From the IMG/VR virus record IMGVR_UViG_3300023278_002893, positions 62,001-126,000 of that record: DNA of 64,000 bases; one strand, written 5' to 3'. Origin of the DNA: a virus. Both the position numbers and the translations under genes were made by a program. A model generated the notes under the pieces. The model made no database searches and had not been told where the DNA came from. It saw nothing but the letters and a program-made list of their open reading frames with translations. Of this stretch, positions 15,687-23,614 are shown piece after piece (the stretch's first letter is position 1; the number at the start of each line of letters is the position of its first letter).

Positions 15687-15892
15687 GCTGCAATTCTTCG
15701 AAGGCCTTTTTTAGTAATTATATAGACAGGCCACCCATAAGCCTTCTTATGTGTGGGTAAAGTTTTATGTAGAAGACCTTCCTTGACCATCGCCTCAAGA
15801 GTCCAATAGTCGGCCTCCCCCTGACGAGCGGTCACCCGCTTCTTACGTCTGGCAATCTTTAGGATTGCTGTTTTATCTGTAATACGAACCAA
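15683..15892 (-). CDS. Small winged-helix-like protein
   Basis: The only good start is TTG 15892, behind AGGAGG at five bases. The 69-residue basic product has YWTLEAMVKEGLLHKTLP followed by GWPVYIITKKGLRRI, the helix-wing pattern of small winged-helix DNA-binding proteins. It could be a regulator, perhaps of the G-rich spacer operators, but nothing proves that. Confidence 0.6.
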   Translation of the reverse strand: MVRITDKTAILKIARRKKRVTARQGEADYWTLEAMVKEGLLHKTLPTHKKAYGWPVYIITKKGLRRIAA

Positions 15893-15911
15893 AATAACCT
15901 CCTATTCTCAT

Positions 15912-16781
15912 TTAGTAAAGCTTGTTCTGCCTAAAACGATCCGGAGCCACGTAGGAGGGGGCAATTGTATTAGCATTAACCGCCTTTTCTATGTTCTCCA
16001 ACGCCAGATCGTAGTATTTAGGATCTCTTTCTATCCCTGCAAACTTTCTTCGAACATTATACGCAGCAACGGCAGTGGTACCACTCCCAAGAAATGGATC
16101 AAACACCGTGTCCCCCTCCACCGAATAAAGTAAAACCAATCGCCGAGCGAACTCCTCAGGAAATTTAGCAGAGTGATCCCTATTAGAGGAAACACTGCGT
16201 AAATTCCACACAGCAGATGCCCACTTCTTCCAATCTTCTTTACTTATCGAATCAGTCACCGACATAACGCGCTCGTCTTCCGTCCCTTTGTTTAGGATAG
16301 GTAAATCAGGGCGCTTGGGGCTATCGCCTTTGTAATACACCCAGATATATTCCCAGTTGGGAAGCACACGCGTATAGGTGGCTGGAATTCCATCGTGATA
16401 ACCAACGTGTTGGGAGTTCTGCCACGGATCATCTTTGTGCCAGATAATTCTGGACAAAAGATGACAACTCAACCCCTTCATGTGATCAGCAATTATTCTA
16501 CTGACCTCAATATTCTCCTCAATAATACCCGAAACCTTAGAAAAAGCAGCAATGTCGGCGATATTGATTGCTATCTTCCCACCCTCTACTGTGTTTTCCA
16601 CCACATTAGCGAGAACGTCCTTGAGGAGTTGGATATATTCCTCGTAAGAATAATCCTCCTCATATTTCTTCCCTACAAAATACGGAGGTGAGGTAATAGT
16701 GAGGTGATAGGGACCTTTGGGATATCTTTTTAGATCCCGAGAATCACCATTTACTATATTATCCATCAATAAGACTCTCAT
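15912..16781 (-). CDS. DNA methyltransferase, probably N4-cytosine or N6-adenine
   Basis: The 289-residue enzyme has the catalytic motif TSPPYF (30-35) near the N-terminus and the SAM motif DPFLGSGTT (228-236) near the C-terminus, the order of beta-class DNA methylases. SPPY rather than DPPY is more usual for N4-cytosine enzymes. No paired restriction enzyme is visible, so it is probably an anti-restriction orphan. Start at 16781 or 16766 cannot be decided; both overlap the upstream gene end. Confidence 0.85.
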   Translation of the reverse strand: MRVLLMDNIVNGDSRDLKRYPKGPYHLTITSPPYFVGKKYEEDYSYEEYIQLLKDVLANVVENTVEGGKIAINIADIAAFSKVSGIIEENIEVSRIIADHMKGLSCHLLSRIIWHKDDPWQNSQHVGYHDGIPATYTRVLPNWEYIWVYYKGDSPKRPDLPILNKGTEDERVMSVTDSISKEDWKKWASAVWNLRSVSSNRDHSAKFPEEFARRLVLLYSVEGDTVFDPFLGSGTTAVAAYNVRRKFAGIERDPKYYDLALENIEKAVNANTIAPSYVAPDRFRQNKLY

Positions 16782-17025
16782 CCCTTTTCATACCGTCAAG
16801 TTCTCGAGCAAGTGTGTTAGTCTGAAGCGATACCGTGGTGGCAAACTGCTGGAACCTACCAAGCAAGAACATAAACGCAATCCTATCCTGAGTAATTCCC
16901 TCAGGAAATCCATTCTGAACCCGTACCTCCTCGGCGAGATCCTCGTCGAACAGAATGGCGGTACACACATCCATTGTGGTCTCGAGCCGAACACCGGTCG
17001 GCTGAACATCGACGTCTTCATTCAT
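16759..17025 (-). CDS. Hypothetical protein, 88 residues
   Basis: ATG 17025 (MNEDVDVQPTGVRLETTMDV) has GGAGGA seven bases upstream, better than the in-frame ATG at 17040. The product is acidic with a helical centre (ITQDRIAFMFLLGRFQQFAT). No family is recognised. It overlaps the methyltransferase start by 23 bases or fewer. Confidence 0.65.
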   Translation of the reverse strand: MNEDVDVQPTGVRLETTMDVCTAILFDEDLAEEVRVQNGFPEGITQDRIAFMFLLGRFQQFATTVSLQTNTLARELDGMKRDESLIDG

Positions 17026-17097
17026 TTTATAATCCTCCATCTCTTCAATGTAGAAGAGCTTGTGACCGGACTCGGTATTTCCGAGTCAAGTCTGTTA

Positions 17098-17592
17098 TCA
17101 CACACCCAATTTGCGGGTGATCTTCTGGGTCTGGGTGAATCGAGTGTACTTATTACCCCTCTCACCCCTCCAACTAGCAAGCGTCGCGCCAAATGCATAT
17201 CGTCGCTGGAACCGAACAGCCTCCTCAGTTCGTCCTAGAAACTGAGAAAGAAACTTGGTAGTGAAGTGATTCGTCGGCGCTATTAGTACCGCCGCGATAT
17301 CAACATCAGACCAGGCATCCCCACTATTTCCGGCATAAAAATCAATAAGATGGGCATTGCCGAGACGTGCCTTCTTATTCTCCTTCCGGAATCTTTCAGC
17401 GTTATATGCATAGAAATTGGCAACACCCCTAACCAGTCGAGTGGTTCTGGGATGTCGGGAAGAAGAAACCTTACGGAACTCCCGCAAAGCACTCTCATAA
17501 TCTCCCGCCTGTAGGAAACCAATCCCCTTTCGAATCGTATAAACACCCCGAGCTAGGGTAATCTTACGCTGTCGTCCATTGAAACTTACCAT
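17098..17592 (-). CDS. Hypothetical basic protein, 164 residues
   Basis: The start is ATG 17592 (MVSFNGRQRKITLARG) with AAGGAG upstream; the longer frame would run through the preceding gene. It is strongly basic, with IGFLQAGDYESALREFRKV resembling a single TPR-like helix pair in the middle. No family is recognised. Confidence 0.65.
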   Translation of the reverse strand: MVSFNGRQRKITLARGVYTIRKGIGFLQAGDYESALREFRKVSSSRHPRTTRLVRGVANFYAYNAERFRKENKKARLGNAHLIDFYAGNSGDAWSDVDIAAVLIAPTNHFTTKFLSQFLGRTEEAVRFQRRYAFGATLASWRGERGNKYTRFTQTQKITRKLGV

Positions 17593-17593
17593 T

Positions 17594-18166
17594 TTAATTC
17601 TCCTTTTTACTTCCCTTAGAGCCAAACTTTGGTCTCTTGTCTGTAAACTTTGCGTTAACTCTTTTAAGCTGCACCATGTGCTTAAAATGCTCACTCACAA
17701 CTTCCGCTAGATCCTCTATTGGACAATAGCATATTGCCGGATGATCTGGATCGGTAATGAGATAAAAATCATTACATGTAAAATGGCTTGATGTTTGATT
17801 TTTATATCCATCCTTTTCTGATGAAAATACATACGACATTGGAATCACTGCAGCCCTTGTCATCTCCCTATTTACTTTAACAAACAGGGACATGGGGTGC
17901 CGAACGAAGAACTTATGCTTCCGTGCAGGCACCGAGAACCCCTTCTTCCAGGTAGGAGGGTAGGGTTCCGCGGTAGGCCACTTACTGCCCTGAGTACTCT
18001 CAATTTCAATAGCAAATCCCTCATAGCCCTCAGCGGTTGCCTCCACATCTACCCCAAACTTGTCACTTTCATGTAGGGATAGCTTGTACTTCTTCAACTT
18101 CTTAGAGTCTTTGAGGAGTTCCATTACCTTCTCCTCCGTAGACCATGCATTTTTATAATCTACCAA
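17594..18166 (-). CDS. Hypothetical protein, PD-(D/E)XK-like in part
   Basis: The 190-residue protein has KFGVDVEATAEGYEGFAIEI with acids spaced as in PD-(D/E)XK cores (D...E-x-E), but no matching lysine in the right place, so a nuclease call is speculative. The rest has FFVRHPMSLFVKVNREM. The C-terminal tail is lysine-rich. Possibly a DNA-binding or endonuclease relative. Confidence 0.55.
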   Translation of the reverse strand: MVDYKNAWSTEEKVMELLKDSKKLKKYKLSLHESDKFGVDVEATAEGYEGFAIEIESTQGSKWPTAEPYPPTWKKGFSVPARKHKFFVRHPMSLFVKVNREMTRAAVIPMSYVFSSEKDGYKNQTSSHFTCNDFYLITDPDHPAICYCPIEDLAEVVSEHFKHMVQLKRVNAKFTDKRPKFGSKGSKKEN

Positions 18167-18168
18167 AG

Positions 18169-19059
18169 TTATTCTCCCTCGCTTTGACAGCTTGGGCAGA
18201 AGTGGGTTGATCTACCATTCAGCTTGATTTTCTTGATGACCTCCTGGCAGTAAGAACACTCCTGTCCTGTTTTTTGGTATACTTTGTGATGCTTTTGAAA
18301 CGAACCTTCTAGTCCAGCAGCGTCGGTATAATCCGACACGGAAGAACCTCGGTACTTCAAACCCTCCTTCAGAACAGTCTTGACTGCCAACCACAGCTTG
18401 GCTCGTTCCTCTTTGGAGAGAGATTCGCCTTTCCTAGTCGGGTGAATACCTGCTGAAAAGCAAGCCTCATCCGCATAGATATTGCCCACACCTGCAATCT
18501 TCTTCTGATCCAGAAGAACGGTCTTCACAGCTCGCCTAGTCCCCATAATACCACTAAACTCCTGGATAGAAATACCCAAGGCATCGGGCCCCAAATCTTT
18601 CAAACCCGGAACCTGTAAATTCTCAATGTCATCCACTTCGGGGACTAACCATATATGCCCGAAGAGACGCACATCGTTGAACTGCATCTCTACATCCGCA
18701 GAATCACCCGAAGGATCAGAAAATTCCAATATAAAGTGCGTGTGTCTGTCTACAAAACCTGTGCCAGTAAATCTATCCTCGAAAGACACATCAGGTACAT
18801 CCCTAACTAGAATCTTACCTGTCATGCCCAGGTGCATGACGATAACTGAGTTGTTATCTAGGGGCACAATGATATACTTACCCTTTCTAACAACAGTTAC
18901 CACGATTTGAGTCATGACATTCTCATAGAACGTCTGAGCATCTACGTTTAGCAAACTAGACTGAGCTTTGGGGCGTATAACCAGACCACTTATCATTTTA
19001 CCAATGAGAGCAGGTCGGATATCACGAACTATAGTTTCAACTTCCGGGAGTTCCGGCAT
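18169..19059 (-). CDS. mutM: Formamidopyrimidine-DNA glycosylase
   Basis: The true start is ATG 19059, since MPELPEVETIVRDI is the Fpg N-terminus: Pro2 is the catalytic nucleophile and Glu3 the acid. KGKYIIVPLD and the lesion-loop/H2TH region (VGNIYADEACFSAGIHPTRK) follow, and the C-terminal zinc finger has CSYCQEV and FCPSCQ. The 296 residues are close to the bacterial length. It excises oxidised purines from DNA. Fpg is unusual on a phage and suggests protection of the genome or of nucleotides recycled from the host. Confidence 0.93.
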   Translation of the reverse strand: MPELPEVETIVRDIRPALIGKMISGLVIRPKAQSSLLNVDAQTFYENVMTQIVVTVVRKGKYIIVPLDNNSVIVMHLGMTGKILVRDVPDVSFEDRFTGTGFVDRHTHFILEFSDPSGDSADVEMQFNDVRLFGHIWLVPEVDDIENLQVPGLKDLGPDALGISIQEFSGIMGTRRAVKTVLLDQKKIAGVGNIYADEACFSAGIHPTRKGESLSKEERAKLWLAVKTVLKEGLKYRGSSVSDYTDAAGLEGSFQKHHKVYQKTGQECSYCQEVIKKIKLNGRSTHFCPSCQSEGE

Positions 19060-19528
19060 GCGCGATCTCCTGTTCCTTACGTGCAAGGTAATAAGCTTCA
19101 AAGCCCTTCTTATTTAAGTCCTCACGACTACCTCTGAATATATAAGCAGCGATGCCTAAACAATTGCTTTTCTTCCCAAGAGCAGCTACCACACGGTCGG
19201 CTGCCCCGAAGGTGGTGATAACGTCATCGATGATCAGATAATTACCAGTGCTGAACTCCGGCCCGCGCAGATTGTCTCCCTTATCAACAATTACCAACGG
19301 CTTATCCTTAGCAAACGCTACAAACGTCGCAGGGACAATCCCTCCTATGGCGGGGGCTACAATGAAATCTACACTATCCCAATCAAACACCGGCTTCATC
19401 TGCCGGAGGAGCTGCTCTATATACGCTGCGTGTTCTCGCATACTAAGAAGATCAAAATCATAGAAGACGTTGGACGCTAGTCCGGACGAAAGGGTAAAAC
19501 TACCTTCTAATCGACACTCCTCAAACAT
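19037..19528 (-). CDS. Orotate phosphoribosyltransferase-like protein
   Basis: I choose ATG 19528 (MFEECRLEGSFTLSSGLASN), which aligns with the usual PyrE opening and has AGGAG upstream. NYLIIDDVITTFGAADRVV is the PRPP-binding motif, and FIVAPAIGGIVPATFVA is the flanking strand and loop. OPRT makes orotidine monophosphate from orotate and PRPP; related proteins use other bases. The gene overlaps the Fpg start, and lies in a block of DNA repair and nucleotide genes. Confidence 0.75.
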   Translation of the reverse strand: MFEECRLEGSFTLSSGLASNVFYDFDLLSMREHAAYIEQLLRQMKPVFDWDSVDFIVAPAIGGIVPATFVAFAKDKPLVIVDKGDNLRGPEFSTGNYLIIDDVITTFGAADRVVAALGKKSNCLGIAAYIFRGSREDLNKKGFEAYYLARKEQEIAHAGTPGS

Positions 19529-20114
19529 ACTCTGCAACTCCTCTGAAAGTCTTACGATGTAAAGGGGTAATCCCATGTACCATTATAGCCTGACGGTGTT
19601 CTTCTGTTCCGTATCCCTTGTTGCGGTCCCACCCATACTGAGGGTGATCCGTATGCATATCCTTCATGTATTTATCCCTGATAACCTTCGCAAGAATACT
19701 AGCAGCTCCAATACATTTTACTATATCATCCCCACCTTTTATACATTCTTGACTTATGTGAGGGGGAAGTTCCTGAAGAGGTCTATTACCATCTACAAGT
19801 ATTAAGGTGTTGTCTGGAGAATCTGCCATCTTATAAACATTCTGTGCGGAGGTTCTCATCGCCAAAAGGGCTGCGTTGAGTATGTTAATGTCATCAATTA
19901 CTCCGACACCTATTCCCTGAATATCATGAACACAGTTCTCCATTATCAATTCCGCAAGATGCTCTCGTTTCTTAGCAGATAATTTCTTACTATCCCTGAT
20001 TTCTCCCCACCAATCAAAATGCTCTGTCGGTTCCAGGACTGCGGCGGCGAAAACATCCCCCGCCAAGCAACCACGGCCGACTTCATCCACACCTATAACA
20101 ACCTGATCACTCAC
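19521..20114 (-). CDS. rnhB: Ribonuclease HII
   Basis: VIGVDEVGRGCLAG near the N-terminus holds the catalytic Asp-Glu pair (DEVGRG), and LILVDGNRPL and IGAASILAKVIRDKYMKD supply the remaining acids of RNase HII. It cuts RNA in RNA-DNA hybrids and single ribonucleotides. There is no ATG near the conserved start; GTG 20114, overlapping the upstream stop with AGGA ahead, is the best choice. Confidence 0.88.
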   Translation of the reverse strand: MSDQVVIGVDEVGRGCLAGDVFAAAVLEPTEHFDWWGEIRDSKKLSAKKREHLAELIMENCVHDIQGIGVGVIDDINILNAALLAMRTSAQNVYKMADSPDNTLILVDGNRPLQELPPHISQECIKGGDDIVKCIGAASILAKVIRDKYMKDMHTDHPQYGWDRNKGYGTEEHRQAIMVHGITPLHRKTFRGVAEYV

Positions 20115-20553
20115 CTTCTTTGTCCTCAGGAGTCCAGATGGCAATCTCCTCCTCACCCGGACGACCATGCACCGACTCACCTACCGACTCAAGAGGGGCG
20201 ACGACCGGTATCTGGGCCGTTGCGGTAGTTTTGAACGCCGCAGGATTTGCCACTTCTACAAGAGGTTCGATAGATCCTCCCGAAGGAGGGGCAGGTACAG
20301 GACTCTGCTGACCATCAGGAAGAACGCCCATTTTCATAAGCTTACGCATCAGCCTGCGCGTCTTGGGATCCACATGGGGCACATAGACAGCATCAGCAGA
20401 GCACCTATTAACGAACTCACCCCCGAAGACGTAGCGTCCGCAAGACCTACGCTTCTTGATTGAGACCTTAGACCCCTTAGCACTACATACAGCACCCGAT
20501 AGCCTGGAACAATCAACACAGCGAACCTTATTTCCGCCTTCAAACTTGGACAT
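20107..20553 (-). CDS. Hypothetical protein with N-terminal cysteine cluster
   Basis: The first 50 residues hold VRCVDCSRLSGAVC and RRSCGRYVFGGEFVNRC, a Cys-rich cluster that probably binds zinc or another metal. The rest is basic then Pro/Ser-rich and ends acidic. No family is recognised. The stop overlaps the RNase HII start (GTGA). Confidence 0.6.
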   Translation of the reverse strand: MSKFEGGNKVRCVDCSRLSGAVCSAKGSKVSIKKRRSCGRYVFGGEFVNRCSADAVYVPHVDPKTRRLMRKLMKMGVLPDGQQSPVPAPPSGGSIEPLVEVANPAAFKTTATAQIPVVAPLESVGESVHGRPGEEEIAIWTPEDKEGE

Positions 20554-21008
20554 TATTCATCCTCTACCGTTATATGAACGTTTGACTTCCTATCCTCACC
20601 CTGATCGCCCAGAACCTGCTCCGGCGTCCCCGACTTTACCCCATAATTAGCAGCCGGGCGTGCAGTGGGATTAAATCTCCGCACTGCCCTCTCCTGTTCT
20701 TCCGGAGAAGTAACTTTGTCCAAAGGTAAACTATTCTGTGCCTGCTCCCACAGCGCATCCTTCTTAGAATCCACCTCATCCGCGGGCTCAGACGCTTTCT
20801 TCTTATTCTTTGCTCCCCGCGGGCGGCCCCTGCCTCTCTTCTTCTTAGCGACTGTGGGAGTGGGAACATCCTCCCCCGCCTCGTCCGATCGGAGCTCTAC
20901 GTAAATCTCACGTTTAGCAATCAGACGACCGAGTGTATCCTCCGTCTCCTCTATAGCATCATCCAGCTCGGAGATTCTGGTATCTAATGTTTTGATTATA
21001 TCACGCAT
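20553..21008 (-). CDS. Coiled-coil protein with AT-hook-like segment
   Basis: Start chosen at ATG 21008 (MRDIIKTLDTRISELDDAIE), with AGGA four bases upstream, just after the ClpP stop. Residues 1-50 form a likely coiled coil. KKKRGRGRPRGAKNKKK in the middle contains GRPRG, an AT-hook-like core that binds the minor groove of AT-rich DNA. The C-terminus is disordered. A DNA-associated role is inferred. Confidence 0.6.
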   Translation of the reverse strand: MRDIIKTLDTRISELDDAIEETEDTLGRLIAKREIYVELRSDEAGEDVPTPTVAKKKRGRGRPRGAKNKKKASEPADEVDSKKDALWEQAQNSLPLDKVTSPEEQERAVRRFNPTARPAANYGVKSGTPEQVLGDQGEDRKSNVHITVEDE

Positions 21009-21009
21009 C

Positions 21010-21612
21010 TTATCCTCTCGTACTCTTAGTCTGGATTTTATCAACAATTCCAAACTCCATTGCTTCCTCCGCAGACATCCATTTGTCTCTGTCGTAGAGG
21101 GATTTACACTCTTCCACCGTTTTACCCGTGTTCAGTGCTAAATCTTTCATCAAGATCTCATTAACGGTTTCCATCTCACGCATCGTGATCTGGACATCGG
21201 TAATATCGCCCTTCGCTCCGCCAGATACCTGATGCATCATAATACGTGCTCTCGGCATAGAATAACGCTTACCTTTTGTACCTCCCGCCAAAAGAAAACA
21301 CCCCATGCTAGCAGCAGACCCAACACATAAAGTATGAATGTCGGGCTTGATGTATTCCATCGTATCATATATCCCAAGACCTGCGGACACCGACCCACCA
21401 GGTGAGTTGATGTACATAAATATGTCCTTGTTGGGATCGTCATTCTCCAAAAAGAGGAGTTGACCTATGATAAGATTGGCCATCGCATCGCTAACTGGGG
21501 TGCCTAGGACTATAATCCTATCTCTCAATAACCTTGAGTAAATATCGTACGCTTTCTCACTATTGCCATCCTTTTCGATAACAACCGGCATTGGAATTCC
21601 TGCTTCAGACAT
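21010..21612 (-). CDS. clpP: ClpP-type serine protease
   Basis: The 200-residue product matches bacterial ClpP in length and motifs: MYINSPGGSVSAGLGIYDTM, GSAASMG with catalytic Ser102, MMHQVSG with His127, and YDRDKWMSAEEAMEFGIVDK with Asp176. So the Ser-His-Asp triad is complete. ClpP forms a 14-mer barrel and needs an AAA+ partner; a likely one is at 5086-7068, although host ClpX or ClpA could also be used. With the tmRNA it makes a coherent degradation route. Prohead processing by ClpP-fold proteases is an alternative, but the full bacterial-like motif set argues for true ClpP. Confidence 0.93.
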   Translation of the reverse strand: MSEAGIPMPVVIEKDGNSEKAYDIYSRLLRDRIIVLGTPVSDAMANLIIGQLLFLENDDPNKDIFMYINSPGGSVSAGLGIYDTMEYIKPDIHTLCVGSAASMGCFLLAGGTKGKRYSMPRARIMMHQVSGGAKGDITDVQITMREMETVNEILMKDLALNTGKTVEECKSLYDRDKWMSAEEAMEFGIVDKIQTKSTRG

Positions 21613-21624
21613 CTATTAAATTCC

Positions 21625-21792
21625 TTAGTTAAGTAAGACAGCGTCATTGCTGTCGGTATAAACAAAACCGTTTTCAAAACAGAGCTCACACGGACGACGC
21701 TCAGGCTTCAGAGGATCTTCAGCATAAGCATTACATACATAAACCACACCGTCTTCGCACTCAGGATCAGGGCAAGGGATTCTTTTAGACAT
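21625..21792 (-). CDS. Small zinc-ribbon protein, 55 residues
   Basis: The frame from ATG 21792 to TAA 21625 has TAGGAG eight bases ahead and lies behind the promoter at 21820-21848. The product (MSKRIPCPDPECEDGVVYVC) has CPDPEC and PCELCFENG, a four-cysteine zinc ribbon, and shows an acidic tail. It opens the clpP-fpg transcription unit. Confidence 0.8.
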   Translation of the reverse strand: MSKRIPCPDPECEDGVVYVCNAYAEDPLKPERRPCELCFENGFVYTDSNDAVLLN

Positions 21793-21819
21793 TTATTGTA
21801 CTCCTATGATGACAGGACA

Positions 21820-21848
21820 ATAATAAGGGGACAATCCCCTGTTGTCAA
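21820..21848 (-). promoter_or_regulatory. Sigma70-like promoter with palindromic operator in spacer
   Basis: -35 TTGACA (21848-21843), 17 bases, -10 TATTAT (21825-21820). The spacer is almost filled by AGGGGATTGTCCCCT, an inverted repeat of AGGGGA and TCCCCT. Transcription should start near 21813 and serve the zinc-ribbon gene, clpP, RNase HII and fpg. Confidence 0.87.
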
Positions 21849-22062
21849 GCACCGTCTAAAGTTTCCTGCTCTGCATTCTTAACTCTATCGAAATCCCTGA
21901 TCAACCGATCCCACTCACGCCGTACAACGTAACCATTATCCACGCATTGTCTAAATAAGGTATAAGATCACACATCGCATTAACTTCTCGCGGGGCGGTA
22001 TAGACTTCCGCCAGTCCCCTTACCCTATCCTTGGATTTAATTTGGGGTTTCATCTCTTCCAT
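21845..22062 (-). pseudogene. Decayed or frameshifted N6-adenine methyltransferase remnant
   Basis: ATG 22062 opens a 53-residue frame (MEEMKPQIKSKDRVRG, then LAEVYTAPREVNAMCDLIP) that resembles the N-terminus of phage adenine methylases of the KSKERV...GEVFTP type, then drifts into unrelated sequence and stops at 21901. Another frame (GTG 21943 to TGA 21845) reads DNGYVVRREWDRLIRDFDRV and is also protein-like. Together they suggest a gene broken by an indel. A programmed shift has no slippery site I can see. A small functional protein cannot be excluded. Confidence 0.5.
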
Positions 22063-22068
22063 GTCCCA

Positions 22069-22097
22069 ATCATACACTATACTTCCCCCATTGTCAA
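22069..22097 (-). promoter_or_regulatory. Sigma70-like promoter (TTGACA-17-TATGAT)
   Basis: -35 TTGACA (22097-22092), 17 bases, -10 TATGAT (22074-22069). The spacer starts ATGGGGGA, like the promoter at 14981-15009, but lacks the second half of the palindrome. The first ATG downstream is only seven bases from the -10, so the message would be nearly leaderless. Confidence 0.8.
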
Positions 22098-22105
22098 GGA
22101 ACACC

Positions 22106-22915
22106 TTACTCGTGGTAGGTTTTAATTTCGCCTATGTAGTTGTTCTTCATATGTTCTTTGTGTGCGCGAGTCGCCGCATTTCGTGCCGCTTCCACCTCTT
22201 TCTCTGTGGCATTTTTGAGACGGCCGTCAGCAAGCATATGATGACGCCTACACAAAGGAAGCCAATTAGAACCATCCAAAGGATTATTTTCATGATTGCC
22301 GTCTAAATGATGGCAATCCACACTCTTAACGTTCTTACCTTCGACTTTATCACAACCAGGGAAGAAACATTTGATTGGATCACCGAAGATTTTCTTCAGC
22401 CGAAACTTACCCTTACCAAAGTAGAGGTGTCGGGAGCGTCCGCCCTTCCAAGAATTACTTTTATCTCCAGACTGGGCTTCTGAAATTCTCCTCCGCCGCT
22501 CGTCGGTAACAACGACTTGACTTAATTTAAGTCTCGTGGCGTCACTGACCTCATGTCCTAACAAACTGGCACTGATGGCTAATTTGTGTTCTTCGGAAAG
22601 CTTCGAACCCAATCGAGCCTGTCGAATCTTCTCTTTGGTTTCTTCAGAGTGCTTCTTTCCTGTATTAGCAATGGCAAGCTTGAGGGCTTTGGGTGTCAGA
22701 TACTTCTCTGGCTTCTTGCCTCTCTTCTTTAAGATAAACCTCAAGCGAGACAGCTGCATTCGCCTTCTTGTCAAGGGTGATACAACTGGTGCGTTGGGAA
22801 ACTGCTCCCTGTATTTCTTTGAATTCAGGTCATGTGTTTTTAGATGACCGGGTAATGATTTATATCTGTTGAAACAAATTTCACATTTTACTGTTGGAGT
22901 TAATTTCTGTGCCAA
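22106..22915 (-). CDS. HNH homing endonuclease with MucR-like finger and NUMOD repeats
   Basis: The 269-residue protein has an N-terminal zinc finger (CEICFNRYKSLPGHLKTHDL, ROS/MucR-like), NUMOD3-like helix repeats (KHSEETKEKIRQARLGSKLS), and a C-terminal HNH domain with DCHHLDGNHENNP and LPLCRRHHMLADG. Such free-standing HNH proteins spread as mobile genes in phages. It is placed between the decayed methyltransferase and nuclease-like gene, which fits an insertion hot-spot. Confidence 0.88.
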   Translation of the reverse strand: MAQKLTPTVKCEICFNRYKSLPGHLKTHDLNSKKYREQFPNAPVVSPLTRRRMQLSRLRFILKKRGKKPEKYLTPKALKLAIANTGKKHSEETKEKIRQARLGSKLSEEHKLAISASLLGHEVSDATRLKLSQVVVTDERRRRISEAQSGDKSNSWKGGRSRHLYFGKGKFRLKKIFGDPIKCFFPGCDKVEGKNVKSVDCHHLDGNHENNPLDGSNWLPLCRRHHMLADGRLKNATEKEVEAARNAATRAHKEHMKNNYIGEIKTYHE

Positions 22916-22954
22916 ATCATAGCACCGTCCTTTACTCCCCGATATTTATCCCCA

Positions 22955-23614
22955 TTATAGCATAATCCTAGCATTATCTATTTCTAAATCACGCACTTCT
23001 GAAACCAGAATAAAGCCAGGAAGTAACTCACCCGTCGTAAGATAATACAGATAGTCTAAAAAATCAAAGGCGGCTTTGGTGGCTACCAAATCATCTCTTC
23101 GAAAGAAACAAACAGCTTGCTTTGACCAACCTTTCTGCCCCGGGGCCAGAAGACAAATAATATCTATGTTAGTATTATTCTCCTTACTATTCAAACTATC
23201 AGCCACCCGTATTTGAACCTTTGCAAGATCTTGTGAAATCAGTAATATAAGAATTGCTGGTAGGTCACTAGAATCTAAGAAATCTGGTAAAGTTCTCAGA
23301 GATAGAAATTTTCCAGTAGCTTCTTCCATCACATTTTGTAACCACCACTCTGTGTAAGAGGTAGTCCGTTTTTTATGTTCTGCCAGTATCCACTGACTCT
23401 CTTTCGTCTCTATTAGAAAATCAGGCCTTTTACCAATATCTGATATATCTTTTGGATCATCTATATACAAATAAACTTTGTCTCCAAACCATTTTTCTGA
23501 CCAGGGTGGGGGGTTTTGTTGTTTCTTCAACTGCCTCTTATGGTTTTCCCTTTTTCTATAACGATCTTCTTTCGACTTTCTCGACAATTTCCGCTTCTTC
23601 TTATTTACCATCAT
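22955..23614 (-). CDS. PD-(D/E)XK nuclease-like protein
   Basis: ATG 23614 overlaps the ribonucleotide reductase stop. The first 40 residues are very basic. GKRPDFLIETKESQWILAEHKK has the P-D...(E)-x-K-like spacing of PD-(D/E)XK nucleases (Asp of RPDFL, Glu and Lys of AEHKK). The rest is alternating strand and helix. Could be a homing-type or DNA-processing nuclease. No close family recognised. Confidence 0.55.
   Translation of the reverse strand: MMVNKKKRKLSRKSKEDRYRKRENHKRQLKKQQNPPPWSEKWFGDKVYLYIDDPKDISDIGKRPDFLIETKESQWILAEHKKRTTSYTEWWLQNVMEEATGKFLSLRTLPDFLDSSDLPAILILLISQDLAKVQIRVADSLNSKENNTNIDIICLLAPGQKGWSKQAVCFFRRDDLVATKAAFDFLDYLYYLTTGELLPGFILVSEVRDLEIDNARIML

Noticed and set aside
17594-18166. 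Definite PD-(D/E)XK nuclease
   Set aside because: Acidic residues fit but the catalytic lysine is not found at the usual place; kept as hypothetical only.
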